NCBI GenBank assembly: GCA_014529385.2
Contig: CM043960.1
Coordinates: 121,294,043-121,358,042, forward strand
DNA length: 64,000 bases
Direction of reading: 5' to 3'
From: Adiantum capillus-veneris
Lineage: Eukaryota > Streptophyta > Polypodiopsida > Polypodiales > Pteridaceae
In this document: positions 1 through 11,055 of the stretch, piece after piece
Position numbering within the stretch: the stretch's first letter is position 1
Layout of the letters: each line of letters opens with the position of its first letter
Notes under the pieces: model-generated
Told to the model about the DNA's origin: nothing
Seen by the model: only the letters and a program-made list of their open reading frames with translations
The model's database searches: none
Position numbers and translations under genes: made by a program

Positions 1-660
1 GCATGTGTGATTTCATGCACATTGATGTATTCATCGCACTAGCCACCTCCAATTGTGTTGTTTTCACATGAATTTCTTGTTGTTATCTCTGGAGATGGTT
101 CTCTTGAGCATAAATACCCATCATCTGTTCTATGATGTGGTGACCAAAATTGGTCTACTCTTTGGCATCATCAAGAGGAGCCTTTCATGATGCGCTAGTT
201 CCTTCATGCTTGTTTACCTTTGTTTCCTTTTTGTTTTCTTCTTTTGTGTGTCTCCTCGTCCCTTGTTCTCGCATTCTAGTAGAAATTCAGCTTGTGTAGC
301 TACTTGGGAGCTCTCTTGAGTCGCTCTGCAACATATCTAGAGGAGGTAAAATGTGTCCTTTTACCTTTGGAGGTAAAGCTTTGGTTGTTCTTATATAGGT
401 GGCACTATCTAAGTAGTACCTTCTATTGTTTGTGCATCGTTCTTTGGAAAATCTTTTATTATTAGCTTTTCCTTGCTTTGGTATTCAATGGAAATATTTT
501 CCTCCTTGGTGGTTGCTTCTTCTTCCTTAGAAGGTTTATCAGCTTTGGTAGCTTGAGCTTCTTTGTTTTGCCGATCTTCTTTATCCTCATATATTTTGTT
601 AAGCCAATCCTGAGGATCCTCTTGCTATTGAAACATAGGAGTCTTAGCTCACAGCTTTCT
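1..660. other. Left edge, no gene recognised
   Basis: AT-rich sequence with only short unsupported reading frames. The overlapping frames on both strands around 462-789 show no family motifs. The coding-like signal starts only near 660, in the decayed ORF described next. Confidence 0.5.
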
Positions 661-1890
661 TGGATTTGGATGTCAAAATTTCTCAAAGTCACCTTGAAGG
701 TCATGCTCAAGCTCAAAAGATTCTGTTCTCCAAGGAACTGGAAATGGAGTTCAGACTTGAGAAAATGCAGAGAAGAGAATTTTCCTTAAGTTACATGCAA
801 AAGAAAGAGGCCTTTTTCAAAGAGATAGCATAAAAGAGGATCTGCAAAATGCTCATGAACAGAACAAAGAGAAGCACCTAGCACCAAAGTTGATACATGA
901 GAGCCTGCAATCAGAGACAAAGAGGCCTTATAATTCCTGGAATATCTAAGAAAGACAATAGATATTTCCTCTCCCCCAGAGATATCACCAGTGGTGGAAG
1001 TGAAAGTTGGCTCTTCAACACTACCTGAGGGCCTATCCATTGAAGCAAACAAGGCCTTGAAGGTGAACATAGCATAATAAATAGAATGTATTTGGAAGGA
1101 AGCAATGGCATGGGAAGAGTGGATAATACACTCACTAAATGTGACCGAACTAACTCCAAAGCAAATTGACAATCCAGCAAAGCCTTCCTTATCCATTGAT
1201 CAAGTAGGACCTTCTCAAGTAAAGGAAAGACTACTTAAGAATCAATCATCTTTTCCTGCAAAGCCACACGCCTCTTGGAAAAAGATCAGGCTTAAGCGCC
1301 ATCCTAGGTACGTAGTGCTCTATGTGCACGGTCCACCAAAGGTAAAGCCGGACCCAACATTGTGTCCCATTATTTGGGAAAGACCCTGATGGATGCCATC
1401 AAGATGTTCAAGACGATTCTAGATATTGCTTGTATTATGTTCATAAAGATAGCTAAGATGATGTAGACCTACCTGTTGCAAGCATTCCACAAGGCTGAAT
1501 GGGCAAATGCAACAAAGATGTCTTTCCTCAAAGGTAACCAGGGATTATGCTATGATTTTTCTAACAACTCACATATGAAATCTTTTATGGATTTTATGTC
1601 ATATTAATGTTCTTAACTTAGTACATGAAAACATTTAAAAAAGCATTCTATACAAGGATTTTCACTCACATATCAAAGATCTTCAGCCTCATGATAGAAA
1701 ACCTTCAAGCACGCCTCATTGGCTATTTGGCCATGGAGCTAAAGAACAAGATTATTAAGCAGGTCATCACAGATTCCGAGAAGAGACTCCGCATCACAAG
1801 TACCAAGAGACCCTTGAGGCACTGCATAAACAACATAAAGCACAGAAGCCATACCACTGTCTCACACTGTGTTGCAGACGACCCAGACTA
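661..1890 (+). pseudogene. Decayed copy of the coiled-coil ORF without RT (copy H)
   Basis: This is a broken copy of a protein family that recurs at 44.1-44.8, 46.3-47.2, 48.1-49.2 and 62.6-64 kb. About 661-830 encodes a charged helical stretch (KELEMEFRLEKMQRREFSL) in the coiled-coil position. From 1105 the order MAWEEWIIHSLNVTELTPKQI, then HPRYVVLYVHGPP, then KPDPTLCPIIW matches the other copies (MDWE..LHSVNVTQLTPNQI; NPRYLILFTRAP; QKDPTFC). From about 1500 the block SFLKGNQGLCYD and then FKKAFYTRIF, GYLAMELKNKI matches SFLEGNKGLCYD, FEKAFYTGFF, GYSAMELKNRV. Several stops and frameshifts break it, so it cannot make the full protein. It is followed directly by a polypurine tract and an LTR-like start, as in the other copies. 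Function unknown; it carries no RT, integrase or protease motif. Confidence 0.65.
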
Positions 1891-1902
1891 GGAGGAGGGG
1901 AA
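1891..1902 (+). promoter_or_regulatory. Polypurine tract of the left element (copy H)
   Basis: The purine run GGAGGAGGGGAA lies directly before a TG dinucleotide that opens an LTR-like sequence. The same arrangement (purine run, then TGTTAGC) occurs before 49166 and, on the minus strand, after 56915. It would prime plus-strand DNA synthesis. Confidence 0.55.
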
Positions 1903-2020
1903 TGTTAAAAACCAAGCTAACAATTCTATTAATTTCTTATCATGTTGAACAAAATTGTTGTAATTTTACCCTCATTAATGAATGAAAATCCCATCAAGTC
2001 CCACTATTGTACTTCATTTT
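1903..2020 (+). repeat. Diverged 3' LTR start (copy H)
   Basis: Begins TGTTAAAAACCAAGCTAACA, which keeps the tip structure TGTTA...GCTAACA of the element A LTRs, but diverges soon after. The right limit is not determined and is given only as the stretch where similarity can be argued. Confidence 0.4.
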
Positions 2021-3913
2021 ATTCATTTGGAGATCATACAGATGATACTTAAATTTGAGTATTCTAGTTCAAGGCATTTATCATGGATATCTACTTCCAA
2101 ACCCAAGGGAGTTTGAAATATATGAAGTCTAAAAAGGCACAACAATTACTTTACACCTATCGAATCATCTAAATCCAACTTGAGTCAATAGGTGTGTTTA
2201 CTTCCTTTAGAAGATGTGTCCAAAGTTCATTTTGGTTAGGCAGAATGGCTTTGAAACATTAACTAAGACATTTGGAAACCTTTCTTATAGAGGTGTTACA
2301 AGAAGCATCTATAAATTTAAGTTTGATAGGATTTTTGGAACTTCCAAACATAATACAAGAGTGGTAATCTTAAGATGGCAATTGAAACCAAAAGACTCAC
2401 AAAAGTTTTGATGTTTCAAGGTAACCTCTTGCATCGAAAGATCACAACCAGTGTAATTTGAGGAGTTTACTTCACATAATAAGCATTCTAAATAGAACAT
2501 TTTGCACCTACAACAAATTCATTAGAGCATTTATCTATGTAAGAAATTACAAAATTACAACGAAATTTCCTAAGTCATTAGTAGAAGATAATCTATTCCT
2601 TCTTGAAGAAACATCCCGCTCAAGATGCTACGTTCTTGAGGGCTACAAACTTCCAATGCAAAAAAACCCTTGAAATCCTAAAAACTAGAAATTCCTTGAA
2701 ATCCTAAAAACTAGAAAAAACCCCTGAAATCCTAAAAACTAGAAATTCCTTTCTCTATGGTGCAAGTGTCATCCAATATTAGTACCTCTAGAGGAGGTTT
2801 TTCAGGGAATCAGAAGGAAGGTAGTAACTACATTACCCAAAGGTCCATTCATTGTGTCCAATATCACTATAGTTAAAAGCTTTTTGTCCTAAAGTTTTCA
2901 CATACTTGAAAGCTACAATGGGGTGTCCATACCTTTCTCACACAAGGAGGGAAAGCATCCAAAGCTTTTTGATATCTTAAAATAGAGCTTAATCCAATCT
3001 TATCTAAATCAAGGGAAGTAAAGATAACTATCAACAAATCTTTCTTTCCAACCAAGGGATTCTTAAGACTACGACACTTAAACTTCAGCTATTTACCTAA
3101 AAGTACTCGTGTTAACGTGCTACGAGACTTTCTTAATTTCAAATCTTCATGAGAATAGACTCTAGCTAGGTGAAATGCTACACTCTTAAGGTTAGAGCAA
3201 AATCTTGCACTCCATAAGAAAGGGTGCTATGAAAGATAATTGGATTAATACGAGGGATAGTAGGTGGATTTCAACAAGAACCTTTAGGAACTTAAGGCTA
3301 TTTTGGACTAACTTGAAGGAAGAACTAACTCGAGTTTGGATGCTTTCACCAAAGCATAGGTTTCTTGTTGTAATTTGGCTTATTGTTACTTAAAGAAGAT
3401 TTTTCTTCCAAGTTAAAAAATATGCAAAGTTCTCATCCAAAACAACTCTCAAGGCCATGCTGGTTTATAAAACTCTTCAGAGTTCCAAAATTACTCTCTA
3501 TGTGCTCAATTAAAGAAAATGGAAAGACTCAAAGCCATGTTCTGTTGTTGCCACATACAAGGGTTTCACATTTTCATGCAAAGTGCTTTTACTTTCAACT
3601 ACATACATACTGGTAGCCTTTAAAAGAAAATTGATTACTCTAAAGATTCCCTCAACCCCTCCTTTGCCTCCAACTCCCACTCTGTCTCCGCCTCTGTCTG
3701 CGACAATCTCCACCTCCTAAGTCACCCCCCTTTGCATGCTATTGCTTGTACCCATCTCCTAGCAACCCCCATACCCATGTTCAGGTCCGACGTTCACTTA
3801 TGCCAAACTTGGCCCTCTCCTATCCCCTACAGTCGCTATGTTGTGCCTCCATACCAGTTCCCAACACTAGCACGTATACCTGATGCTTCCCTATTGCCTC
3901 TACAAACGATGTG

Positions 3914-3914
<1 letters not shown>
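2021..3914. other. Intergenic DNA, no gene recognised
   Basis: Short reading frames only, none with a recognisable domain. It contains a 27-bp tandem repeat (2667-2749) and, at 3640-3910, a pyrimidine-rich stretch. A run of six C at about 3725 could be a minus-strand polypurine tract, but no LTR could be matched to it. Probably decayed transposon sequence. Confidence 0.5.
2667..2749. repeat. Three-copy 27-bp tandem repeat
   Basis: The core TGAAATCCTAAAAACTAGAA occurs three times in a row with small differences in the linkers. Confidence 0.85.

Positions 3915-3961
<47 letters not shown>
3915..3961. repeat. (GA)n microsatellite
   Basis: About 23 uninterrupted GA dinucleotides, directly next to a 90-bp tandem duplication. 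Confidence 0.95.
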
Positions 3962-3964
<3 letters not shown>

Positions 3965-4136
3965 ACCCAACTAGTACAATTGCAAGATATTCACCAAATA
4001 CGTGGACTGCCATGCAATTGTGAACTGAGAGTCGCCTAAGTTTTTAGGGAGACCACCCAACTAGTACAATTGCAAGATATTCACCAAACACGTGGACTAC
4101 CATGCAGTTGTGGACTGAGAGTCGCCTAAGTTTTCC
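3961..4136. repeat. 90-bp tandem duplication
   Basis: Two adjacent copies (3961-4050 and 4051-4136) both begin GACCACCCAACTAGTACAAT and both end in GAGTCGCCTAAGTTTT, with a handful of substitutions. It could be a duplicated LTR edge; no coding content. Confidence 0.85.
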
Positions 4137-4967
4137 TAAAAACTTGAGAGAAGATAGAGAGAGAATCTCACAAGATTCTCCTTATTTCCAGAATAAAAAT
4201 AATTGAGGGCCTCATACTTTGAACTTTTCTCGCTTCTCCAACCTGTTCCTCAAAACAAACAAAAGTTGTTCAAAAGGTTTGGCCAACATACATCATAGAA
4301 CTATTATGAATACTATAAATCACATAAATAGCTTGAAAGGTACGAAATGGATTTAAAGAACGATCTACCATAAGATGTTTTTTCATTGAATACATCAATC
4401 TGTATAATGAGTGCTAACTAAAACATTCTTGAAGGTAAGTCAACGAATAGGACCATTATCAAAATCATGTGAATTCTTCAAATTAAACCTAACTACAAAC
4501 TTAAACCTTTCTTTATACAAACTATGACTACTTCTAGCTACTAAAAAGAAAGAAGGGTTGGGGAAACATATCTAAGGGTCATCAACATTGTCGGTTGAAA
4601 CTGTGGAAGAAGTAAAAGTGTTTTTCATTTTTGTCGTATGGTCAATGTTTTAGATCATGCCCACCTCAAGGCTAAAGATCCTAAAGGTAGATAAGTGCTA
4701 ACCACACTTTTCATTTGTATAGCATGGCTGCTACCAAGCAATGAGGTCCTTAAATAAGGCTGCTTGCTACACTCAAAGGATGATCAACAATAGCATACGG
4801 TTGCCCGTGATGCCTGGATAGAATCCCTTGATTTCATGAAACTGCACAAGTTCTCCAGCATATATATAACAACACATGGTGTTTTACAACAACATCGGCA
4901 TGTCTTCAACATGCTCTATGTTTATGTACACGGTGTACAGGCTGTACTATCTATTTGATTGTGTCCC
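4137..4967. other. 3' flank of the PPR gene
   Basis: On the minus strand this is downstream of the PPR stop codon. I looked for a continuation of the usual PPR C-terminal E or DYW domains in the three minus frames and saw none. No other gene is recognisable. Confidence 0.5.
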
Positions 4968-7754
4968 CTAGTACAAATTACCCAAGCTGATGTATGCTGC
5001 AGCATCCTTTCTACCCAACTTTGCAGCATATTGAAAAGCCAGTCCTCCGAGCTTGGTCTCTCCCCACTTTTGACATGCACCCAGCACAACAAGCCAAAGT
5101 GTAGAATTAGCAAAAAACGGCATATCCTTAATCAAAGAAACTGCCTTCTCCCAATGACCAGCACGACCAAACAGATCAACCATGCATGTGTGGTGTTCTA
5201 AACTCGGTTGCATGTTATGTCTTGTATTGATGGCCTCGAAAAGTATCTGGCCCTTTTCCAAGAGACCATAGTGGCTGCATGTGTTGAGCATAATAGCAAA
5301 TGTCACAATATCCGGATATATATCTTCTGCTACCATTTTTTCGTATATCTCAAAGACAGTTTCGACCTTTCCAAGCTGAGAGTAACCCCCAAGCAGGGCA
5401 TTCCAGGATACTACATCTCGAACTACTTGCCTGTCAAACAATTGTTGAGCTTCCATAAGCATGCCAAAATTGGAATACATATCTATCAATGCATTTGTGA
5501 CTATAATTTCCTCCTTAATTAGCCCCAACCTGACAGCCTTCGCATGCATATCCTGGCCTATGTATGTAGCTCCGATGCTGGCACATGACTTCAAGGCACT
5601 AGAAAACGTGAACGCGTTACCAGAAAGTCCAGCACGCTGCAACCGCTCGAAACAAATCAAAGCTTCCGCATCATGCAATTTTTTGGCATACTCAGTGATT
5701 AGTGCATTCCATGCAATTATGTCCTTGTTTGGAAACCTATTCAATACATGTTCGGCTTCAACGAAAAGACCAAATTTGGCATACATGTCCACTAATGTCG
5801 TACTAACCCCAGCATGCCCTTCCAAAAACCCCATTTTCTCAATCTCTGCATGTACCAATAGGCCCTCATTCACTGCTTCTGCGATAGCGCAGGCTTTCAA
5901 TGCGCATATGAAAGTGATAACATCCGGGGAAAGGCCTTCAACCTTCATTTGCTCAAAGCAATGCATTGCCTGCTCACTGCGCCCGTCTTGAGTGTATCCA
6001 CCAATCAGCGCATTCCATGAAATTACATCATGTATTGGAAGCGCATCAAATACTTCTTGTGCTTTTGCAAGCAAACCACAATTGGCATACATGTCTACCA
6101 GGGTCGTGCCAACAGCCAAATCCTTTTCTAGCCCATGATACATGATTATTTGCTCGTGTATTTGTTGACCCTTATCTGCAGCTCCCATATTGCCACACGC
6201 TTTTAAAATATACGCTAAAGTGATTGAGTTAGGCCAGAGACCTTCAACCTGCATCTTGTCGAAACAATGCAGTGCTTGCTCATCACACCCATTTTCCACG
6301 TATTCTGAGATTAACACATTAAAAGAATGTACATCCCAATGTGGAAGCTTGTCCAACACACTTTGTGCCTCCTCAAGAAATCCACATTTGCCATACATAT
6401 CCAGCAATGATCTGTTAACAATCACATCTTTCTCATGAACTCCCTCCTTAACAATTTGTGAGTGTATTTGAAAGCCCTCGTGAAATGCTTCCATGTAACC
6501 ACATGCTTTCAAGATCGATACAAAGATCAATCCATTTGGTGAGATACGCTCAGAATGCATACGGTTGAAGCATAGCATTGCTTCCTCACCATGACCATGC
6601 TGAGCATAACCTGCAATTAGGCCACCAAAGGAGACTACATCAGGACTTGAAAGAGTTTCAAGCACTGATTGTGCCTCTGCAAGAAGGCCAAATTTGGTAT
6701 ACATGTCTATAATTGCATTAGCAACCACATTCTCAATTGCATCCAAGCCAAGTTTGACAACCTCTGCATGTAATTCTTGACCCATATGTGTTTTCCCTAA
6801 TGTGGCACATGCTTTTAAACTGCCAATAAAGGTAACATCGTTTGGAGAAAAGCCCTGATGCCGCATTTGTCGTAAACAGTTCAATGCGTCCTCACCTTGA
6901 CCGTGCTGGGCATGACCTGTGATCAACACATTCCACAAGATAGCGTCACAAATTGGGAGCTTGTTAAATACTTCATGCGCTTTCTTGAGTAATCCCAACT
7001 TGGCATATGTATCAACCAGAGTAGTCCCAACAATCAGATCCTTCTCCAGAAAACCCCCTCTCTCGATTTGCACATGTAACTCATGGATCTGTTCTGCCGC
7101 CCTTATACTAGCACAAGCTTTCAACATACAAATGAAGGTTGCTGAATTTGGAGACAGGCCCTCACGCTGCATGCATTCGAAGCAGCGCAGAGCTTTCTCA
7201 CCTGGGCCATAATCTGCATACCCAGCAATGAGGATATTCCATGAGACTACGTTTCGAAATTTAAGCTTGTCACACACTTCGCAAGCTTTGTCAAGTGCAC
7301 CACATTTTGCATACAAGTTGATCACAGAATTGGCTACAAAAATGTCATTCTGTAAAATGCCTGTACTGGCTATATTGGCATGTATGCGGCTGCCATTCTG
7401 CAGATCCCTGTGCTTGATACAAGTCTTGAGAGAGGCCATAAGAGCATGCAATTCATGGGCATCTTTCCAGACAGATAAACGACTGTCCTTGCTTGAAATT
7501 GACTCTGCATTTTCTTCTTCTTCCTCCTCCTCCTCGTTGTCCTGTGTTTTGACATGGGGGATAACTTTGACATTTGCTGCCTTTGTGGCGTTACACACCC
7601 AAAGCCCGGCAAAATCCTCATCCTCGCTCTTTCTTCTCAAAGCGAATGAGGCCCTTGCTCTAGTCTGTGGTGTAATCCAGAAACCAAAGGAAGCAATCAA
7701 AATTTGAAAGCTGAGCATGTGAAGTTGAAGAGCAGGGAAATTACCTTGAAACAT
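4968..7754 (-). CDS. Pentatricopeptide-repeat protein, PLS type, ending at the start of the E region
   Basis: A 928-residue intronless ORF. PPR proteins of this kind bind organelle RNA base by base and direct RNA editing, stabilisation or processing in mitochondria or plastids. Residues ~100-850 are repeats in ~100-residue P-L-S triplets; seven blocks of the VVSWNALIGGY...ALxCFxxM type can be read (variants ILWN, VVSFG, VHSFN, VISWN, IIAWN), each followed by a LxPxxxTFxxxLKAC helix pair. The N-terminus fits a transit peptide: Met13 starts MLSFQILIASFGFW followed by RARASFALRRK, so translation may begin at 7718 instead of 7754. An acidic run of eight Glu sits near residue 75. The protein ends AAYISLGNLY, just inside the E1 motif, so the rest of E1, E2 and DYW are absent; it is either a truncated member or acts with a separate DYW partner. 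No frameshift is seen. It is the only apparent host gene in the window and is unrelated to the surrounding transposons. Confidence 0.9.
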   Translation of the reverse strand: MFQGNFPALQLHMLSFQILIASFGFWITPQTRARASFALRRKSEDEDFAGLWVCNATKAANVKVIPHVKTQDNEEEEEEEENAESISSKDSRLSVWKDAHELHALMASLKTCIKHRDLQNGSRIHANIASTGILQNDIFVANSVINLYAKCGALDKACEVCDKLKFRNVVSWNILIAGYADYGPGEKALRCFECMQREGLSPNSATFICMLKACASIRAAEQIHELHVQIERGGFLEKDLIVGTTLVDTYAKLGLLKKAHEVFNKLPICDAILWNVLITGHAQHGQGEDALNCLRQMRHQGFSPNDVTFIGSLKACATLGKTHMGQELHAEVVKLGLDAIENVVANAIIDMYTKFGLLAEAQSVLETLSSPDVVSFGGLIAGYAQHGHGEEAMLCFNRMHSERISPNGLIFVSILKACGYMEAFHEGFQIHSQIVKEGVHEKDVIVNRSLLDMYGKCGFLEEAQSVLDKLPHWDVHSFNVLISEYVENGCDEQALHCFDKMQVEGLWPNSITLAYILKACGNMGAADKGQQIHEQIIMYHGLEKDLAVGTTLVDMYANCGLLAKAQEVFDALPIHDVISWNALIGGYTQDGRSEQAMHCFEQMKVEGLSPDVITFICALKACAIAEAVNEGLLVHAEIEKMGFLEGHAGVSTTLVDMYAKFGLFVEAEHVLNRFPNKDIIAWNALITEYAKKLHDAEALICFERLQRAGLSGNAFTFSSALKSCASIGATYIGQDMHAKAVRLGLIKEEIIVTNALIDMYSNFGMLMEAQQLFDRQVVRDVVSWNALLGGYSQLGKVETVFEIYEKMVAEDIYPDIVTFAIMLNTCSHYGLLEKGQILFEAINTRHNMQPSLEHHTCMVDLFGRAGHWEKAVSLIKDMPFFANSTLWLVVLGACQKWGETKLGGLAFQYAAKLGRKDAAAYISLGNLY

Positions 7755-8599
7755 GAGTTTTGAGGCTGTCTGTGAGGGAAGGGCCCTCTCTCTAGCGATG
7801 GCTGGAGGCCATCATGAAGTAATGAGGGCATCCTGCATGGTGTCAATCTGCATTCCTCGTGTTCGACCAACTGACTCGTCCCTCCGACCGACCGACCGGC
7901 CGATACCTGAGTTGTAGTATCCTGGAAGTAATAGAGTTCCTCGATAAGAATTTACTAGTTCTATTATATCTTCTCTTACAAGCAAAACACTATCAATGCT
8001 AAAGTTAAACACCAGTTTTGAGGAAGATCCCACCTAGGGTTTGAGGGAGCTTCCCATCATGCCCCTACAAGGTGCAAATGGATGGGGAGGCCCCGGTTGG
8101 CCTGCGGCATGGCGAGTGTGCGGCATGAGATGCCCGTTTAGTTGTGCCTCTTGGTGGTGTCTTCCCAAGCGGGACTAGGTGTCTCTTGGGGCGAAGAGCC
8201 CGACAATCTCGGCAAGGGGGTTATCAACTTTACATGCGCCCTCCCCCTTCTTTTTGGCCTTGGTGGAGGCCGCCCCTCTAAGCCCTCTGTGGTGAAAAGG
8301 TGGTATGGACTCGCTCGTGTCTGCAAGTTGTTGGCGAAGAGTCCTTCCGTTGTAAGGGTGGGGTGTCAGTGGGGCAGCTTCGCTCCATAGTGTAGTGTCC
8401 CTAGGCAGCTCGGCTTCGGAGTTTGAGGGTGCATGAACCAACCGTAACAGACTGGTAATGTCTTCTGGTTTGGAGGATTTCTGCTTTATCTCGGCAAGCT
8501 ATGTTCTGTGGTTTTATTTTGGTCAAGCTTATGTTGGCTCCCGGATGGAGAATCGCTTCTTGATGGCAGCTAGTCGTTGTAGAGTTTAGGGAGAATGGA
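7755..8599. other. Upstream region of the PPR gene
   Basis: On the minus strand this holds the presumed promoter and 5' UTR of the PPR gene. I cannot point to a convincing TATA box. From 8040 to 8460 the sequence becomes more GC-rich, with overlapping short frames on both strands that resemble no family and are treated as chance. Confidence 0.4.
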
Positions 8600-9012
8600 T
8601 AAGAGAGCCATTCGTGGCGTTAACATGATAATGATGATGCTAATTAAACAATAGAGATAGAGTAGGATGTGGACTCAAAACTAGATTGATTGATTTTATT
8701 GAAAGTGTGTACAAAAGGCTCATTATATAGAGCTAGCCAAGGCATCACCGATGACATCATACAAAAGATCCAAATCAGCCCATCCAACTTGCAAACTCGT
8801 ATGTGACCTTTCATAATAGTCCATTAAGTAACTCTAGGTGAGTCCACACCCTCTAGTAATGACCCCCATGGGTACCCCTCGGGTACCCACACCCTTAGGT
8901 ACCTTTTCCACAGGCTTACACATAATATCGTGCCACCTATGAATCCCAACAGGATAGAGGAGATACACACATCATAGGACAAAGCCCACAATTCCAACAA
9001 CCCTCCCCCTGG
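8600..9012 (-). repeat. Copia-like LTR remnant with polypurine tract
   Basis: Read on the minus strand, 9012 to 9001 is a purine run (CCCAGGGGGAGGG-like). From 8999 the sequence opens TGTTGGAATTGTGGGC, a usual LTR start, and later holds an ATAAAATCAATCAATC polyadenylation-like stretch near 8680-8700. The far end is not identified and no matching coding region is intact, so this is a relic. Confidence 0.4.
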
Positions 9013-10389
9013 GATTTGGGACTATGGCACTAAAAAAAAGCCACGCCAATCCAGGCTTACCATCATCCCCAATCCTGAAGACAATTGATGATAAACACTC
9101 CAATCTAGGAGCACAAACCCAATCGAGGAGTCCAACACACAGCTCTAGTCCAAGAGTCTGCAAAAACCTTCATTGCTGCAGCTTCATTATTTGTCCTCTT
9201 CCACTCCTACTTCTTTGTCTTCCGACTCTGCTACTCGCACCATCTTGGTGTTGCTGCTGCCATGGTTGTTGTCACAGCTTGCTCATGAGCTTTATTGAAC
9301 GAAAATGCAAAGCTAAGTAACACTGGTGCAAAACAAAAAACCGATGCTAATGCTCCCCCCTTGAAAAGAGCTTTGTAATCTTCCAACCCCTCATAGTGCT
9401 AATCTCCCAACCCCTCATAGTGCAATGGAGCGGTCTTAGCCCAAGGCCATTGTCTAGCTCCTTACAAGAGCACACGTCAATATCCTTAATGATGGACATG
9501 TAAACATGCATGGAAAAATTGTGCTTGGATGCAAACATTTATCTTTAAAATTCCCCGAAGAGACTATCCCTTTGCTTTGCTTGTGTGAAGTACCTCTTCA
9601 CCTTTTGGGTGAAATCACCCTTCACATATGGAAGTTTGGGAAGAATTTAGCTACTTTCTTTCAAAGACTTTCGAACACCTTCTTGAAAGCTTAAATTGCC
9701 AAGAAGAACAACCCTCTAGTTGAGCGGACAATACTTTGTGTGAGTGAGCCCTTTGAGAAGGCTTAGGACTCTTTCAAACTCTTGAATGAAATTGAGCCTT
9801 GGGAACTTGAAAAGCTCTCAAAGTTGCAATTTTCAGGGCTTGCAAGCCGAGGGAAAACCTTGTTTGTAGGGCTGAACAAAGTTTGTAGGTATCGGGCCTT
9901 GCAGTTTGCTCTTGCTCACGGAAATGTACTCTTGTGGCTTGAAACCCCTTGGGGAGACTTGCTCTTGCATGCAATGCGTGGGAGCGGTGGCTAGCAAAGC
10001 CGCCCGGCCCGTAAATTGTTGAACCTATTACGGACCCTCCATGCTCATGAAGCAGATTTGATTGAGGATTTTGGGTCCGCCAAGTGAGACCCACACCAAA
10101 AATAGTGCAGCCCGCCACCCGACTTGAACCATCCCATCCACATGCGGGGAAGCCCCTCTTTGTGGATACGCTATGCTACGAGCATTCTCTCTCATCGGCA
10201 TTGTGCTAGTAACATTGTGTTGGGGTAGAAGGGGAGATGAAATGTGGACACATTGAGAGTTTACAATACTTTTATTGTCAATAAAGAAGTTATAGAATAT
10301 TCTCACATGGTCAAAAAAATCCCACAAGATTCAAAAGATTTGAAGTATCTGATAAAGTTGGAATGATACAGAGGTGACACAAAATATTT
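9013..10389. other. Non-coding, probably transposon-derived
   Basis: No supported gene. Features seen: a 22-bp near-duplicate (CCAACCCCTCATAGTGC twice, 9377-9425) and a C-rich run at about 9353-9360 that would be a purine run on the minus strand. The 9720-10320 stretch has moderate GC; I checked it for a tRNA and found no cloverleaf. Confidence 0.4.
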
Positions 10390-10391
10390 GA

Positions 10392-10460
<69 letters not shown>
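10390..10460. repeat. (CT)n(CA)n compound microsatellite
   Basis: A pure CT run passes directly into a pure CA run. The same CT-to-CA arrangement recurs at 10735-10803, 22312-22341 and 50036-50155. Confidence 0.95.
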
Positions 10461-10461
<1 letters not shown>

Positions 10462-10465
10462 TGTG

Positions 10466-10607
10466 CCCTTGAGTTCAAGACACTATAAATAGATATTTGA
10501 GAGCACTTATGGTTGTCCTTACGATGTCAAACCCTCCCCTTGAGTTCAAGACACTATAAATAGATATTTGAGAGCACTTATGGTTGTCCTTACGATATCA
10601 AACCCTC
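10466..10607. repeat. 71-bp tandem duplication
   Basis: Two almost identical units (10466-10536, 10537-10607), each starting CCCTTGAGTTCAAGACACTA and containing CTATAAATAGATA. The TATA-like string is therefore present twice, but no transcript is evident. Confidence 0.9.
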
Positions 10608-10610
10608 ACT

Positions 10611-10733
10611 CTGTGTGTGTGTGTGTGTGTGTTTGAATCAAAGATTTGTTGCATAGATGGTGAGACCTTTTGCTATTGTTCCAGTATTATAACATTTAAA
10701 TTTTCTATGCTTCCCTTGTGTCCCCTATGCAAC

Positions 10734-10803
<70 letters not shown>
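10611..10803. repeat. (GT)n and (CT)n(CA)n microsatellites
   Basis: (GT)n at 10611-10632 and (CT)n(CA)n at 10735-10803, separated by about 100 bp of unique sequence. Long Cys-Val or Thr-His frames here are artefacts of the repeat. Confidence 0.95.
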
Positions 10804-10806
<3 letters not shown>

Positions 10807-11055
10807 GAAATGTTTGAAAAAATAGTGTGTTTTAGACAACAATGGTGCCGCTTTGAAACTCAAAAACGTTGGCTGAGAGGAAGGAGAGAATTTTTGAGAA
10901 AAATAGTGTAAATGTATTATAAATAAAAAAATCCAAGCAAAAGATTTATGCATGATTGGAAATATGATCTTAACCAAACGTAGATAGGCTCTTGCTCATC
11001 ATTCTCTCTCTCCCTCTATCGCTCCACCAAACTCAGATGATAATCGCAAGCTCTC

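Noticed and set aside
5461-7707. Several plus-strand ORFs of 80-176 codons opposite the PPR gene
   Set aside because: Shadow frames of the repeated PPR coding sequence; they repeat with the PPR period and match no family.
9960-10200. Possible tRNA or snRNA gene in a GC-richer stretch
   Set aside because: No cloverleaf, no A or B box pair in correct spacing, and no terminator run of T.
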